A stretch of DNA of 64,000 bases from Thermoflexaceae bacterium (GCA_015075555.1 JABTUD010000002.1:620001-684000), one strand, 5' to 3'. Positions 24,871 to 36,007 are shown, numbered from the stretch's first letter. Notes: generated from the letters alone by a model not told the origin. Numbers and translations are program-made.

Positions 24871-26338
24871 AGCGTCGCTTGTATGCCTCCCATGCCTGCG
24901 ATGACAACCAGATTGTCGCGCCTGCACCGGGCTTGCCCTTGGCGAAAAGCGAGACCTCGGCAGAGTGGACTCTGTTCGTCTGGAATGCGGCATCGACCAT
25001 GTCCCTACAGGCTTCGTCTTGCGAGCACAGGACAAGCCCGTTATGGACATACTCTCCCATTAGCATTCTGGTGGTTCTTATTACCACCTCGTCACGAATG
25101 TCCAGCAACGGACCCCAATTGAAATCCGGGAGAGCGTCAACAAGATCGTTGCAGAGGTACGCAATGCTGTCACTACCCTCCCTGGCAGCTTTGCACACCA
25201 TGTCCACAAAGTGGCCCCAGTGAGGGTCATTGCTCCCGGCCCGCACCTGGCATGCGTCGTTGGCAAGTTCGCAACCGTCCGAGTCGATCGGCTGCAGGCC
25301 CGTCGGGTCCACCATCCGCGCCGGGTTCGCCCCTGCGTACCCAAAGGGGTTGCCCGTCCAGCCGGGAGTCGCCTCCAGCAGCTCGCGTGAAATGAACGTG
25401 CCCGTCTCGGGGTCCATGTAGCGTGCCCGGAGGTATTGCAGGCCCGTGGGGTCTGTCTGCTGGGCGGCGAAGTCGTACTCGTTGGGGAGCGCGCCGGTGA
25501 CCGTGGGCTTGCCGTAGACGTCGTAGGTGTAGCTCTTCTCTATCGTGCCGGTACTATCGACCATCGCCATCGTCGAGCCGAGGCCGTCGGCCAGGTAGTA
25601 GTAGGTGGCGGTGGCGGTCAGCATCGCTTCGAGACCGGCGCCGTAGAGGTAGCGGTTGCCGTCGTCGAGCACCACGGGGAGGCCGGCGTTGATGTCCCAG
25701 GTGAACGTGGTGGTGGCTATGCCCGTCGTGCGGCTGTCGCGCAGGCCGTCGCCCCGGTAAGCGAAGGTGCTGGTCACCGAGTTCACGGTCGCGCTCACCA
25801 TGCGGTCTTCGTAGTCCCACGCGAAGGTGTCGGCTCCCCGGTCCGTGAGGTTGCCGTTGCCGTCCCAGCTGTAGCCGACGGCGGGCGCCGGTGACGGGGG
25901 CTGGACCTCCGTCAGGCGGTCGGCGTCGTCGTAGGCGTAGGTGGTCGTGCCCGCGCTGTTCGTCATGCTCGTGCGGTTGCCGAACGGGTCGAAGGTGTAG
26001 CCGGTCGTGCTCGGGCCGGGGTAGGTGACGCTCGTCAGCCGGTAGAGGCCGTCGTACTGGTAGCTGTGCGTGCCCTGCTCGTCGACCCGCCCCGTGCGGT
26101 TCCCCACGGCGTCGAGGGTGTAGGCCACCGAGGCGAGTGTGGTCTGCCCGTCCTTGACGTGGGCGATGCCTGTCAACCGGCCCGCGTCGTCGTAGGCGTA
26201 GCTCGAGACGACGCCCGTGCCGGCGGGGAGCGTCTTCGCGGTCATCCTCCCCGCATCGTCGTACGCGTAGCTCACCGTGGCAAGGTTCCAATCGGTGACA
26301 GAAGTCAGCCGGTTCGCCGCGTCATAGCCGTACGTCAC
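24860..26338 (-). CDS. RHS core copy C with unique C-terminal tip (5'-truncated RHS)
   Basis: 492 residues from the GTG at 26338; RHS-like codons continue upstream to about 26410 (RTHAYDDAGRRTSLTY). YD repeats (SYAYDDAGRMTAKTLPAG, YQYDGLYRLTSVTY, YTFDPFGNRTSMTN) lead into the core (RARYMDPETGTFISRELLE, NPFGYAGANPARMVDPTGL). The DPTGL near 25300 marks the usual autoproteolysis/tip boundary. The last roughly 145 residues are unique to this copy, Cys- and Trp-containing (DMVCKAAREGSDSIAYLCND, SSQAWEAYKRRYGH), and probably form the toxin tip. Signal, delivery domain and most of the shell are missing, so it may be a stored cassette or decaying gene. Confidence 0.75.
   Translation of the reverse strand: MTYGYDAANRLTSVTDWNLATVSYAYDDAGRMTAKTLPAGTGVVSSYAYDDAGRLTGIAHVKDGQTTLASVAYTLDAVGNRTGRVDEQGTHSYQYDGLYRLTSVTYPGPSTTGYTFDPFGNRTSMTNSAGTTTYAYDDADRLTEVQPPSPAPAVGYSWDGNGNLTDRGADTFAWDYEDRMVSATVNSVTSTFAYRGDGLRDSRTTGIATTTFTWDINAGLPVVLDDGNRYLYGAGLEAMLTATATYYYLADGLGSTMAMVDSTGTIEKSYTYDVYGKPTVTGALPNEYDFAAQQTDPTGLQYLRARYMDPETGTFISRELLEATPGWTGNPFGYAGANPARMVDPTGLQPIDSDGCELANDACQVRAGSNDPHWGHFVDMVCKAAREGSDSIAYLCNDLVDALPDFNWGPLLDIRDEVVIRTTRMLMGEYVHNGLVLCSQDEACRDMVDAAFQTNRVHSAEVSLFAKGKPGAGATIWLSSQAWEAYKRRYGH
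25378..25930 (-). repeat. RHS core direct repeat, reference copy (matches 21668-22200 and 24175-24552)
   Basis: Near-identical DNA blocks on the same strand in three places, for example tgaaatgaac(c/g)t and ggcccgtggggtc, gtcgtcgagcacc. They differ by scattered substitutions, so duplication is not very recent. They could recombine and swap tips or delete the cargo between them. Confidence 0.8.
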
Positions 26339-26440
26339 CTCGTCCGTCCCGCCCGGGTAGGTCAGCGACGTGCGCCGCCCGGCGTCGTCGTAGGCGTGGG
26401 TGCGCGGCTCAGACCGTGGCGGCCGGGTGGGAAGGCGGTC

Positions 26441-26449
26441 TGGTACAAT
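26441..26449 (+). promoter_or_regulatory. Extended -10 promoter of tRNA-Gly
   Basis: TGGTACAAT (TGn plus TACAAT) ends 31 bases before the first base of the tRNA. A -35 box is not evident. Confidence 0.45.
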
Positions 26450-26480
26450 GCTGGCTGTGCCGCCCAGCGGCCGACTGCGA

Positions 26481-26555
26481 GCGGGAGTAGCTCAGTGGTA
26501 GAGCGCCTGCCTTCCAAGCAGGATGTCGCGAGTTCGAGCCTCGTCTCCCGCTCCA
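26481..26555 (+). tRNA. tRNA-Gly (anticodon TCC)
   Basis: A full cloverleaf can be drawn: acceptor GCGGGAG with CTCCCGC, D arm GCTC...GAGC, anticodon stem CCTGC/GCAGG with loop CTTCCAA (anticodon TCC, reads GGA), T arm GCGAG/CTCGT-type with TTCGAGC, then T and an encoded CCA at 26553-26555. It borders the truncated end of the RHS copy C frame and lies 28 bases from the katG stop. Confidence 0.97.
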
Positions 26556-26583
26556 GCCTTCCATGTCATGGGGTCCCTCGCGA

Positions 26584-29032
<2,449 letters not shown>

Positions 29033-29920
29033 CTAGGCGGTGGCCACGGCTTCGGCGGCGCGCACGGTGTTGACGAGGAGCATGGCGCGCGTCATGGGGC
29101 CTACGCCGCCGGGCACAGGGGTGATCCACGAGGCCTTTGCGCTGAGGGCGGCGAAGTCGGCATCGCCAACGAGGCGCCAGCCGCGCTTGCGGGTGGCATC
29201 GTCGATGCGGTTCGTTCCGACATCGATGACCACCACACCCGGGCGCACCATTTCGGCAGTAAGCGTATTCACGTGGCCGGCGGCGGTGACAATGATATCG
29301 GCCTCGCGGGTGAACCGTGCGATATCGGGGGTGCCGGTGTGGCAGATGGTGACGGTGGCGTTTGCGCCCGGGGCCTTGTTGCTGAGCAGCACAGCAAGGG
29401 GGCGTCCAACGAGCGTGGAACGGCCGACAACAACCACGTGCTTGCCCGCGGGGTCGTTCCCGGTGTGGCGAAGGAGTTCCATGACGCCGTTGGGGGTACA
29501 CGGCAGCGCGCCCCCGGTTTCGCCCCGCAGCAGACGGCCGAGGTTGACGGGGTGGAGACCGTCGGCGTCCTTTTCCGGGGCGATGGCGTCGATGGCCGTG
29601 CGTTCGTCGATCTGCGGCGGGAGGGGGAGCTGGGGGAGAATGGCGTGGAAACGCGCGTCGGCGTTGAGGCGAGCAATGAGGGCGAGCGCATCCTCCTGCG
29701 AGGTGTCCGCAGGCAGGTGAAACGTCTCGGCAAAGATGCCGGCCTGATCGCAGTCCTTCGCTTTCGCCGAAACGTAGCTGACGGAGGCGGGGTTGTCGCC
29801 GATGAGCACGGCGGCGAGGCCGGGGACAATGCCGTGCTGCCTGAGGGCCGCCACCCGCTCGGCGACTTCCGCGCGAATGCTCGCGGCAATTGCTTCGCCG
29901 TCGATGATCTGCGCTGTCAT
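29033..29920 (-). CDS. folD: Methylenetetrahydrofolate dehydrogenase/cyclohydrolase
   Basis: 295-residue bifunctional one-carbon enzyme (5,10-methylene-THF to 10-formyl-THF with NADP+). The catalytic Tyr and Lys occur in SVSYVSAKAKDC, the NADP fold in VVVVGRSTLVGRPLA, and the C-terminal signature is PVPGGVGPMTRAMLL. The ATG at 29920 begins MTAQIIDGEAIAASIR as expected; 58 further in-frame upstream codons are not family-like and are left out. Downstream stop at 29033, far from katG, so it probably has its own transcript. Confidence 0.95.
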   Translation of the reverse strand: MTAQIIDGEAIAASIRAEVAERVAALRQHGIVPGLAAVLIGDNPASVSYVSAKAKDCDQAGIFAETFHLPADTSQEDALALIARLNADARFHAILPQLPLPPQIDERTAIDAIAPEKDADGLHPVNLGRLLRGETGGALPCTPNGVMELLRHTGNDPAGKHVVVVGRSTLVGRPLAVLLSNKAPGANATVTICHTGTPDIARFTREADIIVTAAGHVNTLTAEMVRPGVVVIDVGTNRIDDATRKRGWRLVGDADFAALSAKASWITPVPGGVGPMTRAMLLVNTVRAAEAVATA

Positions 29921-30084
29921 GGGGATAGAGTAGCGGGCAGCAGTAGCAACGCGCCAAGCAGGAGGGGTAGCACGGCGCAACGCGACAGGACCTGTCGCGC
30001 GAGTGCGGCAGCATCGATGCGGGAAGGACCCCGGACCCGCGGGTCTGCATGGCGGTGACAGGCGGCTACAGTGACTGGTACTGA

Positions 30085-30234
30085 GTGTTCGCACTCGAAG
30101 AGGCGCGGGAATTCCACGAGCGGCCGGGGGCTGCCGGCAAGAACCCGGAGCTGGACGCCCTCCTTAAGGCGGGCGGCCCTCGGACCCAGTACGTCTTCAT
30201 CCACATCGAGGAGTGGGAATCGGGCCTCGAGTAG
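30085..30234 (+). CDS. Short open frame, possible gene remnant
   Basis: 49 codons from GTG, ending ALLKAGGPRTQYVFIHIEEW...SGLE. Composition is protein-like and codon use fits the genome, but there is no ribosome site. It may be the 3' end of a decayed gene. No family recognised. Confidence 0.25.
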   Translation: MFALEEAREFHERPGAAGKNPELDALLKAGGPRTQYVFIHIEEWESGLE

Positions 30235-30275
30235 CCTGCCGGTCCGCCGGCAGAGCGCACAGCCAGCCGATTACG

Positions 30276-30281
30276 TACGAT
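30276..30281 (+). promoter_or_regulatory. Candidate -10 element for acpS-nnr (leaderless)
   Basis: TACGAT ends 8 bases before the ATG at 30290, and no ribosome site is present, so the transcript may start at the initiation codon. Confidence 0.35.
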
Positions 30282-30289
30282 GGCCATTC

Positions 30290-30736
30290 ATGGCGACGAA
30301 GTTTGCCGTAGGCATCGACATCATCGAAATCGAGCGCGTGGCCGACGTCATTGCCCGGCACGGCGACCGGTTTCTTGACCGGGTCTACACGGCCGATGAG
30401 ATCGCGCACTGCCGTGGACGCGTGCACGAGCTGGCCGCACGATTCGCCGCGAAGGAAGCCGTGATGAAGGCCCTGGGCACGGGCGTGCGCGGCGTCGGCT
30501 GGCGCGATATCGAGATCCTGCCGAATCGCCGGGGGAAGCCGCTGGTGTTCCTGTACGGCCGGGGGGCTGACCGGGCGGAGCGCATCCAGCTTCGCGGGCT
30601 AGAGGTAAGCCTCACTCACTCGAAGGAATACGCCATCGCTTCGGTGGTGGGCGAGCGCGAGCTCTCGGAGACGGAAGACACACCGCGGCGGGGCGAGAAT
30701 GCCCTGCGGCTGGTGCGCGAGAAGGGGCTGCGGTGA
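30290..30736 (+). CDS. acpS: Holo-[acyl-carrier-protein] synthase
   Basis: 148-residue AcpS-type phosphopantetheinyl transferase that activates ACP with the CoA-derived arm. Mg/CoA residues are in AVGIDIIEIERV (Asp9) and RFAAKEAVMKALGTG (Glu). The C-terminal SLTHSKEYAIASVV is standard. About 25 residues after this motif are extra and polar. The 3' end overlaps nnr by 4 bases (GTGA), an arrangement common in bacteria. Confidence 0.93.
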   Translation: MATKFAVGIDIIEIERVADVIARHGDRFLDRVYTADEIAHCRGRVHELAARFAAKEAVMKALGTGVRGVGWRDIEILPNRRGKPLVFLYGRGADRAERIQLRGLEVSLTHSKEYAIASVVGERELSETEDTPRRGENALRLVREKGLR

Positions 30737-32286
30737 AGCTCGTGACAGTGGCGGAGATGCGCGCCCTGGAGGCGGCCGCAGTGGAGGCGGGGGTCTCGCT
30801 CGCGCAGCTCATGGAAGAGGCCGGGCTTGCGGTGGCGCAGGAAGCGTGGATGCTGCTGGGGACCCTGGAGGGGCGGCGCATCACGGTGCTGGCAGGGCCG
30901 GGCAACAACGGTGGGGACGGGCTCGTGGCCGCGCGCCACCTTGCCGACTGGGGGGCCGAGGTGGCGGTGGTGCTGCCCCTGGGGTCGAACGACGCGGCCC
31001 GGGTGCAGGAGCTCCGCGACCGCGAAGTGCCCATTGTCGAAGGCGCCGGCCAGGAGGAGCTGGATGCGCTTCTCCCGATGGCGGACCTGGTCATCGATGC
31101 CCTGCTCGGAATCGGCAGGGCACGCCCGCTCGCGCAGAGTGAGCCGATGGGTATGGCGCTGGAACGGCTGGCGGCGGCCCGGAGTGGCTTCACGCCACCG
31201 AAGGTGCTTGCTGTCGACGTGCCTTCGGGGATGGATGCCGATAGCGGGGCCGTGGACCCTCTGACGGTAGCCCCCGACCTCACAGTCACCTTCGGGCTGC
31301 CAAAGGTGGGGATGTATCAGTCGCCGGCCAGCGCCATCGTTGGCCGCGTTCAGGTGATCGACATCGGCATTCCGAAAGGCGCCATGGAGGGGGTAGCGCT
31401 CGAGTTGCTGACCTCGCGCTGGGCAAAGGGGTCGCTCCCCGAACGGCCAGAGGGCGCCAACAAGGGAACGTTTGGCCGGCTGCTGGTGGTTGGCGGCTGT
31501 GAACGGTACCCGGGCGCACCCCGCCTGGCAGCGACCGGTGCATATCGCGCCGGCGCGGGACTGGTCACGGTGGCGTGTCCGCGGCCGATCCAGGCGATGG
31601 TATCGGCCGGGCTCGCAGAGGCGACGTGGCTGCCCCTCCCGGGCGCCGAGGACGGCGGACTCCAGGACGAGGCGGCGATCGCCCTTCGCCCGGAGTGGCG
31701 GGCCTTCGAGGCCGCGGTTTTCGGGCCGGGCATGGGCAACACGCCGCACACGCAGGCGCTCACCTGGGCGGTGCTGCCCGACATGGCGGAGGACCTGGCG
31801 CGCGGCGCAGTAATAGACGCGGACGCCCTGAACGCCCTCGCGGTGATGCCCGGCGCCGCGGAGCGCATCCCGGCCAACGTGGTTCTGACCCCGCACCCCG
31901 GCGAGATGGCGCGGCTGATGGGGACGACCGTGGCTGAAATCCAGGCGCGCCGGCTGGATGCGGCACGCCAGGGCGCCGCCCGGTTCGGGTGCACGGTGGT
32001 GCTCAAGGGGGCGCACACGGTCGTAGCCGCCCCCGACGGAAGGGCGGCGCTGAGCCCGTTTGCGAACCCGCTGCTTGCCACAGCGGGGTGCGGCGACGTG
32101 CTGGCCGGGATGATCGGGGCCTACCTGGCGCAGGGGTTGGAGCCGTACGATGCCGCCCGCCTCGGTGTCTACCTGCATGCAGCGGCCGGAGAATCGCTGC
32201 GCGAGGAATACGGCGAAGCAGGGCTGCTTGCTGGTGAGGTTGCCACGCGGCTGCCGCGCGTGGTGCGAGAGATAGGAGCGTCCTGA
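30733..32286 (+). CDS. nnr: Bifunctional NAD(P)H-hydrate epimerase/dehydratase
   Basis: 517-residue repair enzyme for hydrated NAD(P)H. The N-terminal YjeF domain (1 to about 215) contains AGPGNNGGDGLVAARHL and the catalytic-Asp region MADLVIDALLGIG. The C-terminal ribokinase-like dehydratase (about 225-510) contains LTPHPGEMARLMG, VVLKGAHTVVA and the ATP/ADP-binding TAGCGDVLAGMIGAY. GTG start overlaps the acpS stop. Confidence 0.94.
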   Translation: MKLVTVAEMRALEAAAVEAGVSLAQLMEEAGLAVAQEAWMLLGTLEGRRITVLAGPGNNGGDGLVAARHLADWGAEVAVVLPLGSNDAARVQELRDREVPIVEGAGQEELDALLPMADLVIDALLGIGRARPLAQSEPMGMALERLAAARSGFTPPKVLAVDVPSGMDADSGAVDPLTVAPDLTVTFGLPKVGMYQSPASAIVGRVQVIDIGIPKGAMEGVALELLTSRWAKGSLPERPEGANKGTFGRLLVVGGCERYPGAPRLAATGAYRAGAGLVTVACPRPIQAMVSAGLAEATWLPLPGAEDGGLQDEAAIALRPEWRAFEAAVFGPGMGNTPHTQALTWAVLPDMAEDLARGAVIDADALNALAVMPGAAERIPANVVLTPHPGEMARLMGTTVAEIQARRLDAARQGAARFGCTVVLKGAHTVVAAPDGRAALSPFANPLLATAGCGDVLAGMIGAYLAQGLEPYDAARLGVYLHAAAGESLREEYGEAGLLAGEVATRLPRVVREIGAS

Positions 32287-32295
32287 TGGTATTAT
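32287..32295 (+). promoter_or_regulatory. Extended -10 promoter element upstream of fabF
   Basis: TGGTATTAT (TGn plus TATTAT) lies 34 bases before the GTG at 32330, which has GGGAGG 5-6 bases upstream. It starts one base after the nnr stop. Confidence 0.4.
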
Positions 32296-32329
32296 CCGCC
32301 AGGACCCTGGCCATTCCCCGGGAGGTTTC

Positions 32330-33574
32330 GTGAGCAGGCGCATCGTCGTAACCGGCCTGGGGATGGTCACTGCGCTCGGGCACAACGCCTGCGAGACGTG
32401 GGACGGCCTGGTGAGCGGACGTTCGGGCACAGGGCGGATCAGCCTCTTCGACCCCGATGGCTTTGAATCGCAGGTGGCGGCCGAGGTCAAGGAATTCGAC
32501 CCTTCGGCCTACATGGACCGGAAGGAAGCCCGGCGCGCGGATCGACTGACGCAGTTCACGTTTGTGGCGGCGAACGAGGCGCTGCGGCAGGGCAACTACG
32601 AGATTCCCGAAGGGAACGGACGCAACTTCGCCATCGTGATTGGGACGGCAATTGGGGGGATCACAACGTTGTCGGCCGAATTCGAGACGATGCGCGAAAG
32701 AGGACCTTCCCGGGTCAGCCCCTTCCTGATGCCGATGATGCTGGCCGACATGTCGAGCGGGCAATTGAGCATCAAGCTCGGCGCGCGTGGGGTGAATTAC
32801 TGCCTCGTGAGTGCCTGCGCGAGCGGCGCCGACAGCATCGGCGAAGCTGCGAACATCATCCGGCGGGGGGACGCTGAGATCGCACTTGCGGGCGGCGCCG
32901 AGGCCCCGATCACGCCCATCTGCGTGGCCGGGTTTGGGGCTGCCAAGGCGCTCACAGCAAACAACGCCGAGCCGGCACGCGCCTCACGGCCATTCGACGC
33001 CACACGGGACGGTTTCGTGCTCGGCGAGGGAGCGGGGGTGCTGCTCCTGGAGTCGGAGGAGCACGCGCTGGCGCGGGGCGCCACCATCCTCGCGGAGCTG
33101 GCGGGATACGGCGCGACCAGCGATGCCTTTCATATCACCCAGCCAGACGAGAAGGGCGAAGGCGCAGCGCGGGCCATGGCTCGCGCCCTGGAACAGGCCG
33201 GGATTGCGCCGCACGAGGTCGGCTACCTGAACGCGCATGGAACCTCGACGCCGATGAACGACAAGCTGGAAACGCTGGCGATCAAGCGCGCGTTCGGGGG
33301 CCACGCAGAGCGGCTGGCGATCAGCTCAACGAAGTCGGCGCTGGGGCACCTGCTGGGGGCGGCGGGGGCAGTCGAGGCCGCGATTTCTATCATGGCGATG
33401 CAGCACGGCGTAATCCCGCCCACTATCAACTACGAAACACCCGATCCCGACTGCGACCTGGATTATGTACCCAATGCGCCCCGGAGGGCGGCCATCGACG
33501 CGGTGATGACGAATTCACTCGGGTTTGGCGGTCACAACGCCAGCCTCGTGCTCCGCCGTTACGGGCCCGCCTGA
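32330..33574 (+). CDS. fabF: 3-oxoacyl-ACP synthase II (KAS II type)
   Basis: 414-residue condensing enzyme of fatty-acid elongation. Catalytic Cys163 is in VSACASGADSI, the two histidines are in YLNAHGTSTPMND and KSALGHLLGAAG, and the glycine-rich end is SLGFGGHNASLVL. It could also serve a polyketide-like pathway, but the surroundings (acpS upstream) fit primary lipid synthesis. GTG start. The recJ gene follows after 2 bases. Confidence 0.92.
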   Translation: MSRRIVVTGLGMVTALGHNACETWDGLVSGRSGTGRISLFDPDGFESQVAAEVKEFDPSAYMDRKEARRADRLTQFTFVAANEALRQGNYEIPEGNGRNFAIVIGTAIGGITTLSAEFETMRERGPSRVSPFLMPMMLADMSSGQLSIKLGARGVNYCLVSACASGADSIGEAANIIRRGDAEIALAGGAEAPITPICVAGFGAAKALTANNAEPARASRPFDATRDGFVLGEGAGVLLLESEEHALARGATILAELAGYGATSDAFHITQPDEKGEGAARAMARALEQAGIAPHEVGYLNAHGTSTPMNDKLETLAIKRAFGGHAERLAISSTKSALGHLLGAAGAVEAAISIMAMQHGVIPPTINYETPDPDCDLDYVPNAPRRAAIDAVMTNSLGFGGHNASLVLRRYGPA

Positions 33575-33576
33575 GC

Positions 33577-35283
33577 GTGGAAGCGACGGTGACACAGCGG
33601 CCTTCCTCGCGCTGGCGCCTGCGAGACCCGGCTGCGCACCTGAAGGGAATCGCGGGGTTCCCGGCGATAGTTGCCACGGTCCTCGCCGCGCGGGGCATCA
33701 CGACCCGCGCGCAGGCCGACCTCTTCTACAAGCCCCATCTGATGCTCGACCACGACCCGATGCAGCTGCCGGGGATGCGCGAAGCGGTCGCGCGCACGCG
33801 CCAGGCGATCGCTGAACACGAGAAGATCGCCCTCTTCGGCGACTTCGACGTGGACGGCGTCACCTCGGTGGCGGTGCTCCACCAGGGGTTGCGCGGCCTT
33901 GGCGGCGTCACAACAAGCTACATCCCGGACCGCTTCAGCGAGGGCTATGGCCTGAACAAGAACGCCGTGCGCAAGCTCCGCGAAGGCGGGGCCGGGCTCC
34001 TGATCACGGCGGACTGCGGCATCAGCTCGGTGGAGGAGGTGGCGCTCGCCAACGAGCTGGGGCTCGATGTCATCATCCTTGACCACCACACGGTACCTTC
34101 GGAGCTGCCACCGGCGCTGGCCGCCGTGAACCCCAAGCGCCCGGATTCGCCCTATCCGTTCACGGAGCTTGCTGCCGTGGGGGTGTCGTTTCGCTTTCTG
34201 CAGGTGCTCTATGAGGAGATGGGGTGCGCCCTGCCGGAGGCGGACTACATCGACCTGGTAGCGCTGGGCACGGTGGTGGACGTTGCGCCACTGGCAGACG
34301 AGAACCGGCGGATCGTCACCGAGGGTCTAACGCAGATGCAGGGGGGGTTGCGCCCGGGGCTGGAGGCGCTGGCGCGGGTAGCGGGAACGCCGCCCGAGCG
34401 GTTCAACGCGCAGACGCTGGGCTTTGCGATTGGCCCGAGGATGAACGCGGCGGGGCGGATAGAGCATGCGAACATCGCCCTGGACCTGCTCCTGGCCCGC
34501 GACCCGATCAGCGCAAGGGGGATCGCCGAACGGCTGGACCAGCTTAATCGCCTGCGCCAGCAGCAGACGGAAGAGGCGTGCGCCATCGCGGAAGCTTCGC
34601 GTGGCGTTGCAGATGAGCCGCTAATCATGGTGGGCAGCGAGCAGATACATGCGGGGATTGTGGGGCTGGTGGCGTCGCGCCTGGCAGACCGCTACCACCG
34701 GCCGGCAATCGTCTATGAGCGGGGACCCGAAACGAGCCGTGCGAGCGCGCGGAGCATCCCGGCGTTCGACATCGTAGGCGCCATCCGCAAGGAGCAGGCC
34801 TTGCTGGTGCGACACGGTGGCCACAGGGCGGCAGCGGGCTTCACCGTGGCGAACGAGAACCTGGACCTACTGCGCGACCGGCTGGTCAACACTGCCGCCG
34901 AGTTGCTCGAAGGGCACCTGCTGCAGCCGGTGATAGACATCGATGCGGAGGCGCCCCTCTCGTCGCTCACGGGGCTGGATGTGAAGGGCCTGATGCGTTT
35001 CGAGCCATGCGGCCAGGGCAATCACCGGCCGGTGCTCTTGAGCCGCAACGTCCAGCTTGTGAATGCTCGCCCGGTTGGCTCCGACCAGTCGCACCTGAAG
35101 TTGATGGTTCGCGACGGCGCGACGAGCTGGCCGGGAATCGCCTTCCGGCAGGCGAATGCGCCGCTTGCCGACCGCATCGACATCGTCTACTCATTGAGCC
35201 GTGACCGGGGGAGTGAGCGGATCGAGCTGGAGGTGCTGGACATAGCACCGGCGGCAGGGAGACGTCCACTGGAGCTGGAGTGA
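33577..35283 (+). CDS. recJ: Single-stranded-DNA-specific exonuclease RecJ
   Basis: 568-residue 5'-3' ssDNA exonuclease used in recombination and mismatch/base repair. DHH-family metal motifs: FGDFDVDGVTS (motif I), TADCGISS (II), ILDHHTVP (III, DHH), LVALGTVVDVAPL (IV). The DHHA1 domain has GGHRAAAGFT, and an OB-fold follows to the end (VQLVNARPVGSDQSHLKL). GTG start 2 bases after fabF; its stop overlaps the next ATG. Confidence 0.94.
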   Translation: MEATVTQRPSSRWRLRDPAAHLKGIAGFPAIVATVLAARGITTRAQADLFYKPHLMLDHDPMQLPGMREAVARTRQAIAEHEKIALFGDFDVDGVTSVAVLHQGLRGLGGVTTSYIPDRFSEGYGLNKNAVRKLREGGAGLLITADCGISSVEEVALANELGLDVIILDHHTVPSELPPALAAVNPKRPDSPYPFTELAAVGVSFRFLQVLYEEMGCALPEADYIDLVALGTVVDVAPLADENRRIVTEGLTQMQGGLRPGLEALARVAGTPPERFNAQTLGFAIGPRMNAAGRIEHANIALDLLLARDPISARGIAERLDQLNRLRQQQTEEACAIAEASRGVADEPLIMVGSEQIHAGIVGLVASRLADRYHRPAIVYERGPETSRASARSIPAFDIVGAIRKEQALLVRHGGHRAAAGFTVANENLDLLRDRLVNTAAELLEGHLLQPVIDIDAEAPLSSLTGLDVKGLMRFEPCGQGNHRPVLLSRNVQLVNARPVGSDQSHLKLMVRDGATSWPGIAFRQANAPLADRIDIVYSLSRDRGSERIELEVLDIAPAAGRRPLELE

Positions 35284-35708
35284 TGGAACAGCGGGTCGGG
35301 CTGACGCCGGATGCCCGGCAGGCGATGGCAGCAGGGGTGGAGTTGTGCCGCCGGGCAAACCTCGCGATCTTCACTCCCGAGCATCTGCTTGGCGGGGCGC
35401 TGGCCGTCCTCGCGGGGACGGGCAGGCCTGGCCTTCCATCCCTTGAAGCCATTGAGCCGGCCCTGGCGATGGTCCACGGTTCGAGCGATGAGGCGCCGCC
35501 CGACGAGGTTTCGTTTGCGCCCGGGACGCGGGTGGTGCTTGAAAGCCTGGCGGCGGCGATTGTGCGGGTTGGACGTGATTCCATGGGGGCACGCGACCTT
35601 GCCCTCGGGGTCATCGCCTCGGGGGAGGTGGTTCCCATGTTTTTCAGCGCTATGGGGGTCACCAGGGATGAACTGCTGGCCGCGATCCAGGGCGGCGGGC
35701 CGGCCTAG
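35283..35708 (+). CDS. Stand-alone Clp N-terminal-domain-like protein
   Basis: 141 residues. Two repeats of the Clp-N helical fold can be seen: LTPDARQAMAAGVELCRRA with FTPEHLLGGALAV, and FAPGTRVVLESLAAAIVRVG with DLALGVIASGEVV...MGVTRDELLAAI. These match the N domain of ClpA/ClpC but no AAA module follows. Such single-domain proteins can act as adaptors or decoys for Clp proteases. ATG overlaps the recJ stop by one base (GTG at 35280 is an alternative). Confidence 0.68.
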   Translation: MEQRVGLTPDARQAMAAGVELCRRANLAIFTPEHLLGGALAVLAGTGRPGLPSLEAIEPALAMVHGSSDEAPPDEVSFAPGTRVVLESLAAAIVRVGRDSMGARDLALGVIASGEVVPMFFSAMGVTRDELLAAIQGGGPA

Positions 35709-35815
35709 GCGCCGGCCCGGAAAGCGAGGGAGTCTCCGTAGGCAGCGCCACCGATTTACACCCGGCGCCGGCGAGGCCGAAGATCAGTGGTGGCGGGGGC
35801 TTTGAGGTTAGGGAG

Positions 35816-36007
35816 ATGACTCGAAGCCAGAAGAACCATGCGCCCTGCCCGTTGTGCGGACGGGTGACGCGGGCGCACTCGCGCCTTGTGGTCGCCGATG
35901 TCGAAGGGGTTGGCAGCGCGCGGCCGAGCCGCTTTGCGACCGTGATCTGCCGCGACTGCGCCTTTGCGATGGTGGTGCGATCCCGGGCAGGCGCCATGCG
36001 CGCCTGA
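35816..36007 (+). CDS. Small zinc-ribbon protein
   Basis: 63 residues with CPLCGRVT near the N terminus and CRDCAFAMV near residue 45, spaced as a four-cysteine zinc ribbon. A GGGAG touches the ATG, so initiation is uncertain. Otherwise unrecognised. Sits between the Clp-N-like gene and glgC. Confidence 0.5.
   Translation: MTRSQKNHAPCPLCGRVTRAHSRLVVADVEGVGSARPSRFATVICRDCAFAMVVRSRAGAMRA

Larger units (their letters stand above)
29921..30289. other. Divergent intergenic region folD/acpS
   Basis: 369 bases. It holds one 49-codon reading frame (30085-30234, listed separately) and a TACGAT hexamer before acpS. Otherwise nothing recognised. Confidence 0.4.
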
